Assembly (NCBI GenBank): GCA_035539175.1
Contig: DATLIY010000008.1
Location: forward strand, 1 to 64,000
Reading direction: 5' to 3'
DNA from: Acidisarcina sp.
GTDB lineage: Bacteria > Acidobacteriota > Terriglobia > Terriglobales > Acidobacteriaceae
Length of the DNA stretch: 64,000 bases
This document shows, in pieces, positions 15,211-24,552 of this stretch. The position numbers were made by a program, and so were the translations under genes. Every line of letters starts with the position of its first letter. Position 1 is the stretch's first letter. The notes under the pieces are model-generated. The model worked only from the letters and a program-made list of their open reading frames with translations. It was not told where the DNA came from and did no database searches.

Positions 15211-18012
15211 ATGCCCGAGATTCACGATGACCGGCAGGAGGTTCGCGACCCCGCGCAGGAGAATCCAGCGGTACATGCAGCACGAGCTCTGGCCAATCTC
15301 CAGTCAGTGGTGGCCGATCTTGGACAGCGCGCTCTACGGGGTGCGCCATGGTCCCAGATGCTGAACGATGCAGCGGAAGAGGTTGCCCAGGCTCTCGGCG
15401 TCGATTATTCCGAGATTCTGGAGATGCTGCCGAATCGCGAAGCGCTGTTGATGACAGCCGGAGTGGGATGGAAGCCGGGATACGTCGGTCACGCCACGGT
15501 TGGCCTTGGCAAGGATTCTCAGGCCGGATATACGCTGCTTTCAGACAAACCGGTCGTGGTCGAAGATCTGCAGCAGGAGAAGCGCTTCGCGCGAACTGCC
15601 CTGCTGAGCGAACACGAAGTGGTGAGTGGCGCCAGCGTTGTTATCTCCACCAGCGAGGGCCCTTGCGGCGTACTTGGAGCACTGACTCGTCACCGCCGAA
15701 GTTTCCCTGCGGATGAGATCAGCTTTCTTCAGGCGGTCGCCAATATTCTTGGCTCGGTGATGGAACGTCAGCGGGCGGAGGCGCGGTTGTGGCGCGTCAG
15801 CCAGGCCCAGCGCGTGCTCAGCAAATGCAACCACACCCTTATTCGGGCAACCGAGGAATCCACGCTGCTGCAGCAGATATGCGACATCGTAGTGGACGAA
15901 GCTGGCTATCGGTTGTGTTGGGTCGGCCGTGCTGAGAACGACCTGGAAAAATCAGTAACCGTAATGGCCGAGGCAGGCTTCGAGGCAGGGTACCTGGCCA
16001 GCGTAAACATCAACTGGGCAGAAACCGAGCGGGGCGCCGGTCCCGTCGGTACAGCCATCCGCACACATAAGACAGTGGTGACACAACACATCGCCGCAGA
16101 CCCGGCGATGCTCCCCTGGCGTGCGGAAGCCTTGAAGCGCGGTTATGCTTCCATCGTTGCCATACCTCTCCTTGTCGACGCGGTGACCTTCGGAGCTCTC
16201 GCGATTTATTCAGCGGAGCCGGACGCGTTCGACATTGAGGAAGTGAAGCTGCTGACCGAGCTCGCCAACGATCTGGCATTTGGCATCTCCACTTTGCGAA
16301 CCCGGGCAGAGCAGGCAAAGAGTGCGTTGGCTCTCCTCGAGATGGAAGAGCACATCCGGCTGCTTTTGGACTCCACCGCGGAAGCGATCTGTGGAATCGA
16401 TCTGCAGGGAAATTGCACCTGGGTCAACCAGGCATGCATGAAGATGCTTGGCTATGACGACCCGGGCAGTTTGCTCGGGAAGAGCCTTCATCAACTGGCA
16501 CACTACCAGTTGGCTGATGGAAAGTCGTTGCCGCAGGAGGAGTGCAGGGTGCACCAGGCGCTGGCAAAAGGTGGCTACGCGCACGTGGATGACGAGGTGC
16601 TATGGCGTGCAGATGGGACATCCTTTCCGGTGGAGTACTGGTCCCATCCGATGTACCGCGGCGGAAAAGCGATTGGAGCGGTGATCACATTCCTAGACAT
16701 CACGGAGCGCAAGCGTGCCGAGGCCGAGATCCGCGCGCTCAACGCTGGCCTGGAGCAGCGCGTTGCAGCGCGAACCGCCCAATTGCAGACCGCAAACAAG
16801 GAACTGGAACAGGCCCGGGAGCGGGAAACTGAGATCGGCTCCAAGATCCAGCAGACCTTGCTGCTCGATCAACCGCCCAGGGATATTCCCGGACTTGAAG
16901 TGGCTGCGCTGACAATCCCCTCCATGCGAATCGACGGCGATTTCTACATCTTTCTCCGGCACTCGGACGAGCGCCTGGATGTGATCGTCGGAGACGTCAT
17001 GGGCAAAGGGATTCCCGCGGCGCTTCTGGGAGCCGCCACCAAGAGCGCCTTTCTCAGGGCCTTCAGCGACTTGATGGCCTTGTCCAGGGACAAAAAGCTG
17101 CCGGAACCCAAAGACATCGTGATGCTCGCACATATGGAACTGGTGCGGCACCTGATCGATCTGGAAAGCTTTGTAACCCTGTGCTATGCGCGATTCAACC
17201 TGAACAAGGGCAGCCTCGATTTCGTCGATTGCGGGCACACAGGGATCGTTCACCTGCACGGCAAAACCGGCCGCCATGAGATGCTGCACGGAGACGGCCT
17301 GCCGCTGGGAGTCCGGGAAGGTGAGATCTACGATCAGATCTCCGTTGCTTTCGAGCCCGACGACTTATTTTTCTTTTACTCGGATGGTGTTACCGAAGCG
17401 CGCAGCCCCGCTGGCGAGTTGTTTGGGCCCCAGCGCCTGGAGGAGTGTATTGTGCGCAACGGCCAGCTAGAGCCTGCGCCGCTGGTGGAAGCCGTTCGCC
17501 AAAGCGTCGCGGCCTTCACCGGGACCGAACGGCTGACGGACGACCTGACCAGCGTGGCCATCCGCGTGGAAGAAAGAGAGATTCCCATTGCACGGCGGGA
17601 GTTGGAGATCGCCAGCAGTCTACGGCAACTCCGCAAGGCACGCGAATTCGTGCGCACATTTTGCCGCAGTCTCCCCAGCCCAGCCCTGGACGAAAGCTTC
17701 ATCGGCGCACTCGAACTCGCCGTCAACGAGGCGGCCAGCAACATCATGAAGCACGCCTACCATGGCCGCGAAGATCAGTGGATTCGCATCGAGGCCGAAG
17801 CGTTTCCAGATCGAATCGTGATTCACTTACATCACTTCGGAGATGCCTTTGACTCCAAGACAGCTCCATTGCCACCGTTCGATGGCTCGCGCGATTCCGG
17901 ATTCGGCACATACATCATTTCGAGGAGCGTCGATGAAGTACGGTACTATCGCGATGAGCACGGTAGAAATTGCATCGAGTTGCTGAAGACCCGCCCAGCG
18001 GGAGGAAAGTGA
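15211..18012 (+). CDS. GAF-GAF-PAS-PP2C phosphatase fused to an RsbW-like kinase domain
   Basis: A 933-residue cytoplasmic partner-switching regulator. Order of domains: GAF (about 45-185), GAF (205-355), PAS with DITERKRAEAEI at its end (370-490), a coiled coil (495-540), a SpoIIE-type PP2C phosphatase (545-765) and a GHKL/HATPase domain (790-930). PP2C metal motifs are IDGDFYIF, GDVMGKGIPAAL, DGVTEA and TDDLTS. The kinase has the N box VNEAASNIMKHAY and the G box SRDSGFGTYI. The start at 15211 has AAGGA five bases upstream; the earlier in-frame ATG at 15058 would overlap the divergent hslR gene. The STAS partner follows after three bases, so sensing, phosphatase and kinase functions sit in one two-gene unit. 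Confidence 0.9.
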   Translation: MPEIHDDRQEVRDPAQENPAVHAARALANLQSVVADLGQRALRGAPWSQMLNDAAEEVAQALGVDYSEILEMLPNREALLMTAGVGWKPGYVGHATVGLGKDSQAGYTLLSDKPVVVEDLQQEKRFARTALLSEHEVVSGASVVISTSEGPCGVLGALTRHRRSFPADEISFLQAVANILGSVMERQRAEARLWRVSQAQRVLSKCNHTLIRATEESTLLQQICDIVVDEAGYRLCWVGRAENDLEKSVTVMAEAGFEAGYLASVNINWAETERGAGPVGTAIRTHKTVVTQHIAADPAMLPWRAEALKRGYASIVAIPLLVDAVTFGALAIYSAEPDAFDIEEVKLLTELANDLAFGISTLRTRAEQAKSALALLEMEEHIRLLLDSTAEAICGIDLQGNCTWVNQACMKMLGYDDPGSLLGKSLHQLAHYQLADGKSLPQEECRVHQALAKGGYAHVDDEVLWRADGTSFPVEYWSHPMYRGGKAIGAVITFLDITERKRAEAEIRALNAGLEQRVAARTAQLQTANKELEQARERETEIGSKIQQTLLLDQPPRDIPGLEVAALTIPSMRIDGDFYIFLRHSDERLDVIVGDVMGKGIPAALLGAATKSAFLRAFSDLMALSRDKKLPEPKDIVMLAHMELVRHLIDLESFVTLCYARFNLNKGSLDFVDCGHTGIVHLHGKTGRHEMLHGDGLPLGVREGEIYDQISVAFEPDDLFFFYSDGVTEARSPAGELFGPQRLEECIVRNGQLEPAPLVEAVRQSVAAFTGTERLTDDLTSVAIRVEEREIPIARRELEIASSLRQLRKAREFVRTFCRSLPSPALDESFIGALELAVNEAASNIMKHAYHGREDQWIRIEAEAFPDRIVIHLHHFGDAFDSKTAPLPPFDGSRDSGFGTYIISRSVDEVRYYRDEHGRNCIELLKTRPAGGK

Positions 18013-18015
18013 AGG

Positions 18016-18357
18016 ATGATGGAAATCGCAGTCGAAAGGATAGATGGCATCGCTGTTGCGACGATGCCTGTTGAGGAGCTGGACGCAGGCAACGTTGGAG
18101 ACTTCAAGCGCGCCATTGCACCGATTCTGCAAGACAATAGCATGCTGGTGCTCGATTTAAGCCCGCTGCACTTTATCGATAGCTCCGGGCTGGGCGCTAT
18201 GCTCTCCTGCCTTCGGCAATTGAGCGCCAAGGGCGGAGAGCTGAAGCTCTCCGGCATGTCGAAGCAGGTGCGGGCTCTCTTCGAACTCGTGCGCATGCAC
18301 CGGGTCTTCGATATCTATGACACCAAAGAAGAGGCTGCGCATGCTTTCGCCAAGTGA
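18016..18357 (+). CDS. STAS-domain anti-sigma factor antagonist (SpoIIAA/RsbV-like)
   Basis: A 113-residue STAS protein. The phosphorylatable Ser lies in the typical loop FIDSSGLGAMLSCLRQL near residue 56. Such proteins are phosphorylated by an RsbW-type kinase and dephosphorylated by a PP2C enzyme, and their unphosphorylated form releases a target. Both activities are encoded in the gene immediately upstream (three-base gap, GGAGG at the end of that gene serving as ribosome site), which strongly suggests they act together. The final output (sigma factor or other target) is not in the window. Confidence 0.92.
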   Translation: MMEIAVERIDGIAVATMPVEELDAGNVGDFKRAIAPILQDNSMLVLDLSPLHFIDSSGLGAMLSCLRQLSAKGGELKLSGMSKQVRALFELVRMHRVFDIYDTKEEAAHAFAK

Positions 18358-18366
18358 GTACTTACT

Positions 18367-20589
18367 TCAACGCGCAACCAGAATCACACTGGAGCGAGGC
18401 TGCACGAGGTAGCTAGCGGAGTTAGCAAGCGCAGCCTCTCCTTCGGGGCTGTAGAAACCGGATGGCGTGGGTTGCGCTGTGTCGACAGCAAGGCTCCAGG
18501 AGCCTGAGAGGCGCGACGGAAGGACAAAGGAGACCGCCTCGCCTTCCGCGTTGAACATCAGAAACAGGTCTGCCCCTCCCTCGGCGAGAATCTCGCACGC
18601 CAGGCATCTCTGGCTGGAATCGAACCAGTTCGGGTTCTCCCCGGAAGGATGGAACCAATAGATCTCCTGGCTGGTATAGAAGGCCTCCCGCCGCAATACC
18701 GGGTGCGTCCGCCGAAAGGCAAACATGCCACGCGCAAATTGAAAAACTTCATTGTTGTGTTGCAGCAGGGACCAATCCACCCAACTGATCTCGTTGTCCT
18801 GACAGTAGGCATTATTGTTTCCCTGCTGACTGCGCCGGAACTCATCGCCCCCCAACAGCATCGGCATCCCGCGGGAGACCGCCATCGTCAAAAGAAAATT
18901 CTTGATCTGGCGAACGCGCATGCCTTCTACCGCCGGATCGGCAGATGCCCCTTCGACGCCATAGTTCGCGCTGTAGTTCTCAAAGGATCCGTCTCTGCCG
19001 TTTTCGTCATTCGCATCATTGTGCTTGCGCGAGTAGCTCACCAGATCATTGAGCGTAAATCCATCGTGACTGGTGATGAAGTTCACGCTGCTCTCCGGTC
19101 CCTTGCCCGATCCATCGTAGAGGTCTGAGCTTCCGCCGAGCCGGCTGGCGAACTTGCCCATCATGCCTTCGTCTCCGCGCCAGAAGCGGCGCACATCATC
19201 GCGGAAACGGCCATTCCACTCTGCCCAACGGCAGTCCGAGAAGCTTCCTACCTGATAGGCGCCGGCAGCATCCCAGGCCTCGGCGATCAGCTTCGAGTCG
19301 CGCAGAATCGGATCCTCTGCGATCCGCTCCAGCAGAGGCGAATCCGACAGGACGTGGCCGTTGCGATCGCGGCCAAGCACGGAGGCGAGATCGAAACGGA
19401 AGCCATCGACGTGCATTTCCAGCACCCACCAGCGCAGTGCGTCCAGGATGAGATCGCGCACTACCGGGTGCGCCGCATTGACGGACTGCCCTGTGCCGGT
19501 GAAGTCACGATAGAAGCGCTTGTTGTCATCGAGCCAGTAGTAGATCGCATTGTCGATTCCGCGGAAAGCTACTGTCGGCCCCAACTCATTGCCTTCCACC
19601 GTGTGGTTAAAAACTACATCGAGGATCACCTCGATACCGGCCTGATGAAAGGTACGGATCATCTCCTTGAACTCGAATACCTGCGCGCCTGCTTTCTGCA
19701 CGTGGGCGTACGAGGCCTTCGGAGCGGCGAAGCAGAGAGGATCATACCCCCAAAAGTTTTTGAGCGGTTCGCCTGTGAGCGGATTCACCCGCAACATCTG
19801 GTACTCATTAAATTCCTGAACCGGCATGAGCTCGACGGCGGTCACTCCCAGATCCTTCAAATACGGGATCTTCTCGGCAAGTCCGCGATAAGTCCCCGGG
19901 AATGTAACTCCGGCGCTGGGATGAACTGTGTATCCCCGAACATGAAGCTCATAGATCACCGTCGATTCCGAGGGATGGCGAAGCGGCTGATCGCCCTGCC
20001 AATCGAAATCCGCATGCATGACGATGCACTTGGGCGCAGTGGCCGTATCATCGACTTCGGAAAAAGACAGGTCTTTCTGCGGCGATGAGGAATCATAGCC
20101 AAGCGCGGGTAGAAAGTCGCAGCCCGGAACTAACGCGACCGCCCGCGCATAAGGATCGACCACGAGTTTATCTGGATTGAAGCGATGGCCTTCGTAAGGA
20201 GCATAAGGTCCGGCAAAGCGAAATCCATAAAGCTGGCCGGGGCGAATCCCCTCCAGCCATACGTGCCAGATGTCCCCCGTTTTATTGCGGGAAGAGTCCA
20301 GCAGGATACTTCGCGAAGGCACAGAATCTTCTCGATGATCGAAGAAATCCAGGCGAACCCCGGTAGCATTCCTGCTGAAGATCGCAAAGTTTACGCCATT
20401 GCCCCTCGTATGTGCGCCAAGCGGTAGAGGAGTGCCGGAACGAATGGATTGGACTTCGCTGAGGCTCAGCAACCGCTCCAACTCATCGAGTTGCTCAGTC
20501 CGCGCCGCACCTGACCCGGAAATCCGGGTCTCATGGGTGCCTTGCTCCGGTTGGGAGACCACTTTAGAGGGGCTTGGTTCTTTTGGCAT
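18367..20589 (-). CDS. glgX: Glycogen debranching enzyme / isoamylase (GlgX)
   Basis: A GH13 enzyme that hydrolyses alpha-1,6 branches of glycogen limit dextrins. The N-terminal CBM48-like module (PLGAHTRGNGVNFAIFSRNATGVRLDFFD) is followed by the barrel with the four GH13 regions: I DVVFNHT; II GFRFDLASVLGRD with the nucleophile Asp; III LIAEAWDAAG with the acid/base Glu; IV NFITSHDGFTLNDLVSY. The C-terminal beta domain ends SSVILVAR. I use the ATG at 20589 (740 aa) with GGAG about 12 bases upstream; the residues before it look non-coding. It converges on the STAS gene with a nine-base gap. No other glycogen genes are adjacent. Confidence 0.92.
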   Translation of the reverse strand: MPKEPSPSKVVSQPEQGTHETRISGSGAARTEQLDELERLLSLSEVQSIRSGTPLPLGAHTRGNGVNFAIFSRNATGVRLDFFDHREDSVPSRSILLDSSRNKTGDIWHVWLEGIRPGQLYGFRFAGPYAPYEGHRFNPDKLVVDPYARAVALVPGCDFLPALGYDSSSPQKDLSFSEVDDTATAPKCIVMHADFDWQGDQPLRHPSESTVIYELHVRGYTVHPSAGVTFPGTYRGLAEKIPYLKDLGVTAVELMPVQEFNEYQMLRVNPLTGEPLKNFWGYDPLCFAAPKASYAHVQKAGAQVFEFKEMIRTFHQAGIEVILDVVFNHTVEGNELGPTVAFRGIDNAIYYWLDDNKRFYRDFTGTGQSVNAAHPVVRDLILDALRWWVLEMHVDGFRFDLASVLGRDRNGHVLSDSPLLERIAEDPILRDSKLIAEAWDAAGAYQVGSFSDCRWAEWNGRFRDDVRRFWRGDEGMMGKFASRLGGSSDLYDGSGKGPESSVNFITSHDGFTLNDLVSYSRKHNDANDENGRDGSFENYSANYGVEGASADPAVEGMRVRQIKNFLLTMAVSRGMPMLLGGDEFRRSQQGNNNAYCQDNEISWVDWSLLQHNNEVFQFARGMFAFRRTHPVLRREAFYTSQEIYWFHPSGENPNWFDSSQRCLACEILAEGGADLFLMFNAEGEAVSFVLPSRLSGSWSLAVDTAQPTPSGFYSPEGEAALANSASYLVQPRSSVILVAR

Positions 20590-20739
20590 ATTCGCGCACC
20601 GCTCCAAGCTTAACAATTTCGGGAGCAACCGGGAGAAGCACTTTTGTATTGCAGGAATCGAGTGCGGCACACATCTTTGGAACTTGTTCAACGCTCGCAA
20701 CGAGTGCGTTGCGGATCGCACTCGTTGCCGAAAAACGCT

Positions 20740-20768
20740 TTGCGGGAGAATGGTGAAATACCTATACT
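20740..20768 (+). promoter_or_regulatory. Candidate sigma-70 promoter of the GntR regulator
   Basis: TTGCGG, a 17-base spacer and TATACT lie in order. They give a predicted transcript start near 20775 and a leader of about 20 bases to the ATG at 20795. This is the main reason for preferring that start over the ATG at 20750, which lies inside the promoter. Confidence 0.5.
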
Positions 20769-20794
20769 TAGCGTCAGGCGATAGGATTCAGGGG

Positions 20795-21520
20795 ATGACC
20801 GGGAAAACCAGAAGTATCGGCTCAAACATCGAGCGCGGACAGAGTGTCAGGAAGACCTTCCTGGCGTTACGCGAAATGATCGTCTTTGGTCGCCTCGCTC
20901 CCGGGAGCTGGATCATCGAGGGAGATCTTGCGGAGAAGCTTGGCGTGAGCCGTACGCCGCTGCGCTCCGCACTGCAGTGGCTCGAGCATGAAGGTTACGT
21001 GCTGACGGTAGGATCGGGGCCGAAGACCAAGCTGACCGTGGCTCCTTTAACGCAGAAGGACGCCCGCGAAGTGTACCTCATCGTTGGACAGATGGAGGGA
21101 CTCGCAGGACGCATGGCCGCGTCTTTGCCGCTGGAACTTCGCAAGCCTTTGATTGCGACGCTGAAGCAACTGAACGATCAGATGATGCGAGCGACGGATT
21201 CGCCGGACTCCCTGCCCAACACATTCTTTGATCTCGATACAAAGTTCCACGCAAGCATAGTGGATGCCGGAGCGGGCACGCGCTTCCTCTCGATCTACAA
21301 CGGCATTAAGCCCCACACGGAGCGGTATTGGTGGCTCTATTCGAGTTCCAGCCCGAATGAGCTGAAACTCTCTTTTGAGGAACATAAACCAATTATCGAA
21401 GCCGTTGCCGAAGGCGATGCCGACGCTGCCGAACGGGCTTTGCAGGCCAACTGGGAGCGTGGCGCAGAGCGCCTGGTCAAGGTCATTGCGCGATTCGGCG
21501 AGCGCGGCAGTATCGACTAA
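20795..21520 (+). CDS. GntR family regulator (FadR/FCD type)
   Basis: A winged-helix DNA-binding domain fills residues 15-80 (LREMIVFGRLAPGSWIIEGDLAEKLGVSRTPLRSALQWLEHEGYV). An all-helical FCD ligand domain follows (AREVYLIVGQMEGLAGRMAA, FDLDTKFHASIVDAGAG, EEHKPIIEAVAEGDADAAERAL). The His and acidic residues that usually hold a metal and a carboxylate effector are partly visible (D and H in FDLDTKFHAS, H in EEHKPI). Members often sense sugar acids, amino acids or organic acids. The 241-residue product converges on a long catabolic operon, and a TTGTATACAA palindrome upstream of that operon is of GntR type, so local control is likely. An alternative start is 20750. Confidence 0.85.
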   Translation: MTGKTRSIGSNIERGQSVRKTFLALREMIVFGRLAPGSWIIEGDLAEKLGVSRTPLRSALQWLEHEGYVLTVGSGPKTKLTVAPLTQKDAREVYLIVGQMEGLAGRMAASLPLELRKPLIATLKQLNDQMMRATDSPDSLPNTFFDLDTKFHASIVDAGAGTRFLSIYNGIKPHTERYWWLYSSSSPNELKLSFEEHKPIIEAVAEGDADAAERALQANWERGAERLVKVIARFGERGSID

Positions 21521-21583
21521 CTCGCTCCGCTAACTCTTCGTCTTGTTATGTCCACTTCGTGGCCGGAGTTTTCGTCACGATGC

Positions 21584-23722
21584 CTATTCTGGATTGTCGC
21601 CGTCATCCAAACCAAGCTCCGGCGTTCTCCACACAATATTCTTCTTCATGGCGAGAAAGCCTGTAGGCCGGTAGAGTCTCATCTCGAAGTGAAGAACCTT
21701 TGCGTCGCTGGCGGCCCACTTCGCAATAATCTCCTGGGGAGGTCCGACGGCCGTCAATTCCTGCTCGGAGCCGGCTATCTTCTTGCCATTTTGATCAAGG
21801 ACCACCCATTCCACCCGGTAGTTCTTTAGATCGTAGGATGGCAATTCATTCTCGGCACGACGGCGGATCCCCGCAGTGAACCCGACAGGAGTTCCCTTAT
21901 CGTCGTATCTCCACTTGACCTCGATATGCGCCGGAGAATTCTCCATCTGCCATGCGTAATAGGAGGGTCGGCGTTGGCGATTTTTATCAACTAATCCATG
22001 ATCGACAAAGTCGTCCTGCTGGCCGGGCCGCAGGTTATGAAACGAGTGGTAGTCCTGGTAGCACCAGAACAATGCGCCTGCAATCCAGTCGCGCTGGGCA
22101 AATAAAGCAAGCTGCTTGTGAATGATCTCTACGCGCACCACGTCCGCCGCCTGTGTACTGGTCGCATAAATACCGGGAGTACCAAACTCCGAAACGATGA
22201 CCATCTTCCCCGGATATCCCTTTTCAATCCGGTCCAGCGCGGGGGGCAGCATGCTCTCCGGACCGTCCCAGGATCCAAAGTATTCGTTCCACATAATGAA
22301 GTCTGCCAGGCTGGATGCATTCGTCGCCGGATCGTTTACGAACGCAATCATGTCATCGGCAAAGCTCACAAACCGCCGAGGATCCAATTGCTTCACAAAC
22401 GGATACATCGTCTTGAAATATTCGATTCCGCCTGGCGTATTCGTGGCGCTCTCATTGTCCACGCTCCAGGCAAAGATGCTTGGGTGGTTATAATTCTGCT
22501 CAATCAGTTCCTGCATCTCCCGCTTGGCGAGCGCGATGACTTTGGGATCCCTCATCTGCTTCTCGCTGAACTGCCACATCGGAATTTCCGGAATCATCAG
22601 AATGCCGTTCTTATCGGCATAGTCGTAGATCAGCGGATGCTGCGGGTAGTGAACCGGGCGCGCCAGTGTGGTTTGCAGGTTCTTCAGATCGTCATAGTCA
22701 TGCTTGATCGTTCCCCTGGTCTCGGCAGTCCCCTCCCACGGGGAATCTTCATGGCGAGAGAGGCCGCTCAACCGAACTCGGGCTTCGTTCAGATAAAGTT
22801 TGCGGTCGCGAATCGTTACTGTTCGCACACCAAAGTTATCGCGGATGGAATCGGATTGCTTCCCGTCCCGGCTTTGCAAGCTCGCGTCCATCCGGTAGAG
22901 ATAGGGGTGATCGAAGTCCCACAGATGCGCGTGCTTCAACGTAAGGGAGAGGCTCACATCCTGAGAGCCGGGAGCGATCTGCACCCACTTCTCCACGGTC
23001 GCCTCATCCGCGCTGTCCGTCAGTGAGTGAGCCGCCAGCCGCACGAGCACATCCTGCGTCCTGGTTCCATGATTCTCGACCCGCAGATTGTCGCGTATCT
23101 CTGCATCGCCATTCGATGGAGTCGCGTCGATGTGCTGCCAGCGCAGCACGGTTTCATCGCCCGCCGTCAGCCACACACCGCGAATGATGCCGCCATATGG
23201 CCACCAATCGTAGATGGTTGACTCCGGACCGGACTTCAGGGGAATGCCGGGGATCGTATCCACCTTAGGTTCGTTGTTGATCTCCACGGCCAGAAAGTTG
23301 ACGTCCTTAAGATAGGGAGTGGCGTCGAAATAGTACTCGGTGAACCCGCCCTCGTGCTCTCCAAGCAGGTGGCCGTTCAACCAGACGCGCGACGCATAGA
23401 ATGTCGCCCCAAAGTGGATTTCGATGCGCCTGGTTTGCAGCGCTGGATCTCGTGCAAATGTTTTGAAGTACCAGGCATCGCCCTCGTATCTGTAGTGCTC
23501 GCCAATGTTCCAGGTATGCGGCAGCGACACTTCCTCGGTCTGCGCAGGAAGAGCGTTCGACCAGCCCGTTTGCATCCCTGCTTTGGATGGGTCCACTCGG
23601 AAGTGCCAGTCTTCATTCAGATCGATTCTCGTCGAGCACGCTCCCGCCGCACTCATCGACAGGACGGCGCATAGCACCCCGCATACGAAGAGGCCCTTCC
23701 TGACAGCGGATTGGAAGATCAT
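21584..23722 (-). CDS. Secreted GH2 glycosidase (beta-glucuronidase/beta-galactosidase-like)
   Basis: A 712-residue GH2 enzyme with an N-terminal signal peptide (GLFVCGVLCAVLSMSAAGA). A sugar-binding jelly roll (about 30-190) contains PHTWN and the FGATFYASRVWLNGHLLGEHEGGF motif. An immunoglobulin-like domain (about 195-300) and a TIM barrel with RLSGLSRHEDSPWEG follow. The probable acid/base is E424 in WSVDNESATN and the nucleophile E512 in VSEFGTPG, in GH2 order. The C-terminal 110 residues form an extra beta domain. It is the last gene of the minus-strand operon and overlaps the upstream SDR by four bases (ATGA). Whether it acts on glucuronides, galactosides or another beta-glycoside cannot be told by eye. 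Confidence 0.88.
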   Translation of the reverse strand: MIFQSAVRKGLFVCGVLCAVLSMSAAGACSTRIDLNEDWHFRVDPSKAGMQTGWSNALPAQTEEVSLPHTWNIGEHYRYEGDAWYFKTFARDPALQTRRIEIHFGATFYASRVWLNGHLLGEHEGGFTEYYFDATPYLKDVNFLAVEINNEPKVDTIPGIPLKSGPESTIYDWWPYGGIIRGVWLTAGDETVLRWQHIDATPSNGDAEIRDNLRVENHGTRTQDVLVRLAAHSLTDSADEATVEKWVQIAPGSQDVSLSLTLKHAHLWDFDHPYLYRMDASLQSRDGKQSDSIRDNFGVRTVTIRDRKLYLNEARVRLSGLSRHEDSPWEGTAETRGTIKHDYDDLKNLQTTLARPVHYPQHPLIYDYADKNGILMIPEIPMWQFSEKQMRDPKVIALAKREMQELIEQNYNHPSIFAWSVDNESATNTPGGIEYFKTMYPFVKQLDPRRFVSFADDMIAFVNDPATNASSLADFIMWNEYFGSWDGPESMLPPALDRIEKGYPGKMVIVSEFGTPGIYATSTQAADVVRVEIIHKQLALFAQRDWIAGALFWCYQDYHSFHNLRPGQQDDFVDHGLVDKNRQRRPSYYAWQMENSPAHIEVKWRYDDKGTPVGFTAGIRRRAENELPSYDLKNYRVEWVVLDQNGKKIAGSEQELTAVGPPQEIIAKWAASDAKVLHFEMRLYRPTGFLAMKKNIVWRTPELGLDDGDNPE

Positions 23723-24507
23723 GCGAGCCCTCCGCCATCGACAATCAGGTAGGCTCCGGTAACCCAGGAAGCCATCGGGCTGGCGAGATAGAGCACGGCA
23801 TTCGCCACGTCTTCAGGAGTGCCTAGGCGGGCCAGTGGCCTGTTGGCTGCCTCCCGCATAAACTGTTCTCGATCCTCTCCCAGCTGCTGGCACTCACTGC
23901 GCAACATCGGCGTATCGGTGTCGCCTGGGCATACGCAGTTCACACGGATATTGTGCGGGCCATGATCGATCGCCATAGCCCGGGTAAGATTCAGCACGCC
24001 GCCCTTGGCCGCGCAGTAGGAAGCCGCACGCGCACCACCCTTCAGCGACCAGCCGGACGCGGTGTTGATCACTGCGCCTCCGCCGGCCTGGATCATGTGC
24101 GGAATCACGTGATGCGAGAGCGTATAGATGCCCTTGAGCGTCACGTCCAGCGCAAGATCCCACTCAGCCTCCTCCAGATCTACTACCGATTTGCGAATCG
24201 CGACACCAGCGTTGTTGCAGAGTATGTCAATCTTTCCGAACGATTGGATGACGCTTTCGGTTGCTGCTTTACATGCAGCAACCGATCGCACATCACACTC
24301 GATGAAGCGGGCGTTTTTCCCCGCGTCTCTAAGTTCCGATGCAGCCGCCTCGCCATTGGTTCTGTTGATATCGAGAACAGCTACCGCGGCGCCCATCTCC
24401 GCCAGGCGCGTACAGATAGCCCGGCCAATGCCCGATCCTCCGCCTGTCACTACCCCAACCTTCCCTTCGAGGGAAAGTAACTCGCTTGCCCGATCTTTCA
24501 TTTCCAT
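23719..24507 (-). CDS. Short-chain dehydrogenase/reductase
   Basis: A classical SDR of 262 residues. It has the NAD(P) motif TGGGSGIGRAI, the NNAG motif in ILCNNAGVAI, the catalytic Ser in TASGW, the YCAAK (Y-x3-K) pair, and the ending VTGAYLIVDGGGLA. An Asp in VAVLDINRTNG at the end of strand 2 suggests preference for NAD over NADP. AGGAAG lies upstream of the ATG. Within the operon it sits between the HemL-like PLP enzyme (45-base gap) and the GH2 gene (4-base overlap), so it probably oxidises or reduces an alcohol or ketone intermediate of the same pathway. Confidence 0.88.
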   Translation of the reverse strand: MEMKDRASELLSLEGKVGVVTGGGSGIGRAICTRLAEMGAAVAVLDINRTNGEAAASELRDAGKNARFIECDVRSVAACKAATESVIQSFGKIDILCNNAGVAIRKSVVDLEEAEWDLALDVTLKGIYTLSHHVIPHMIQAGGGAVINTASGWSLKGGARAASYCAAKGGVLNLTRAMAIDHGPHNIRVNCVCPGDTDTPMLRSECQQLGEDREQFMREAANRPLARLGTPEDVANAVLYLASPMASWVTGAYLIVDGGGLA

Positions 24508-24552
24508 GAAGCTTCCTGTCCTTTACTTGCCGCCGCAGTCCGGCAGCGCAGA

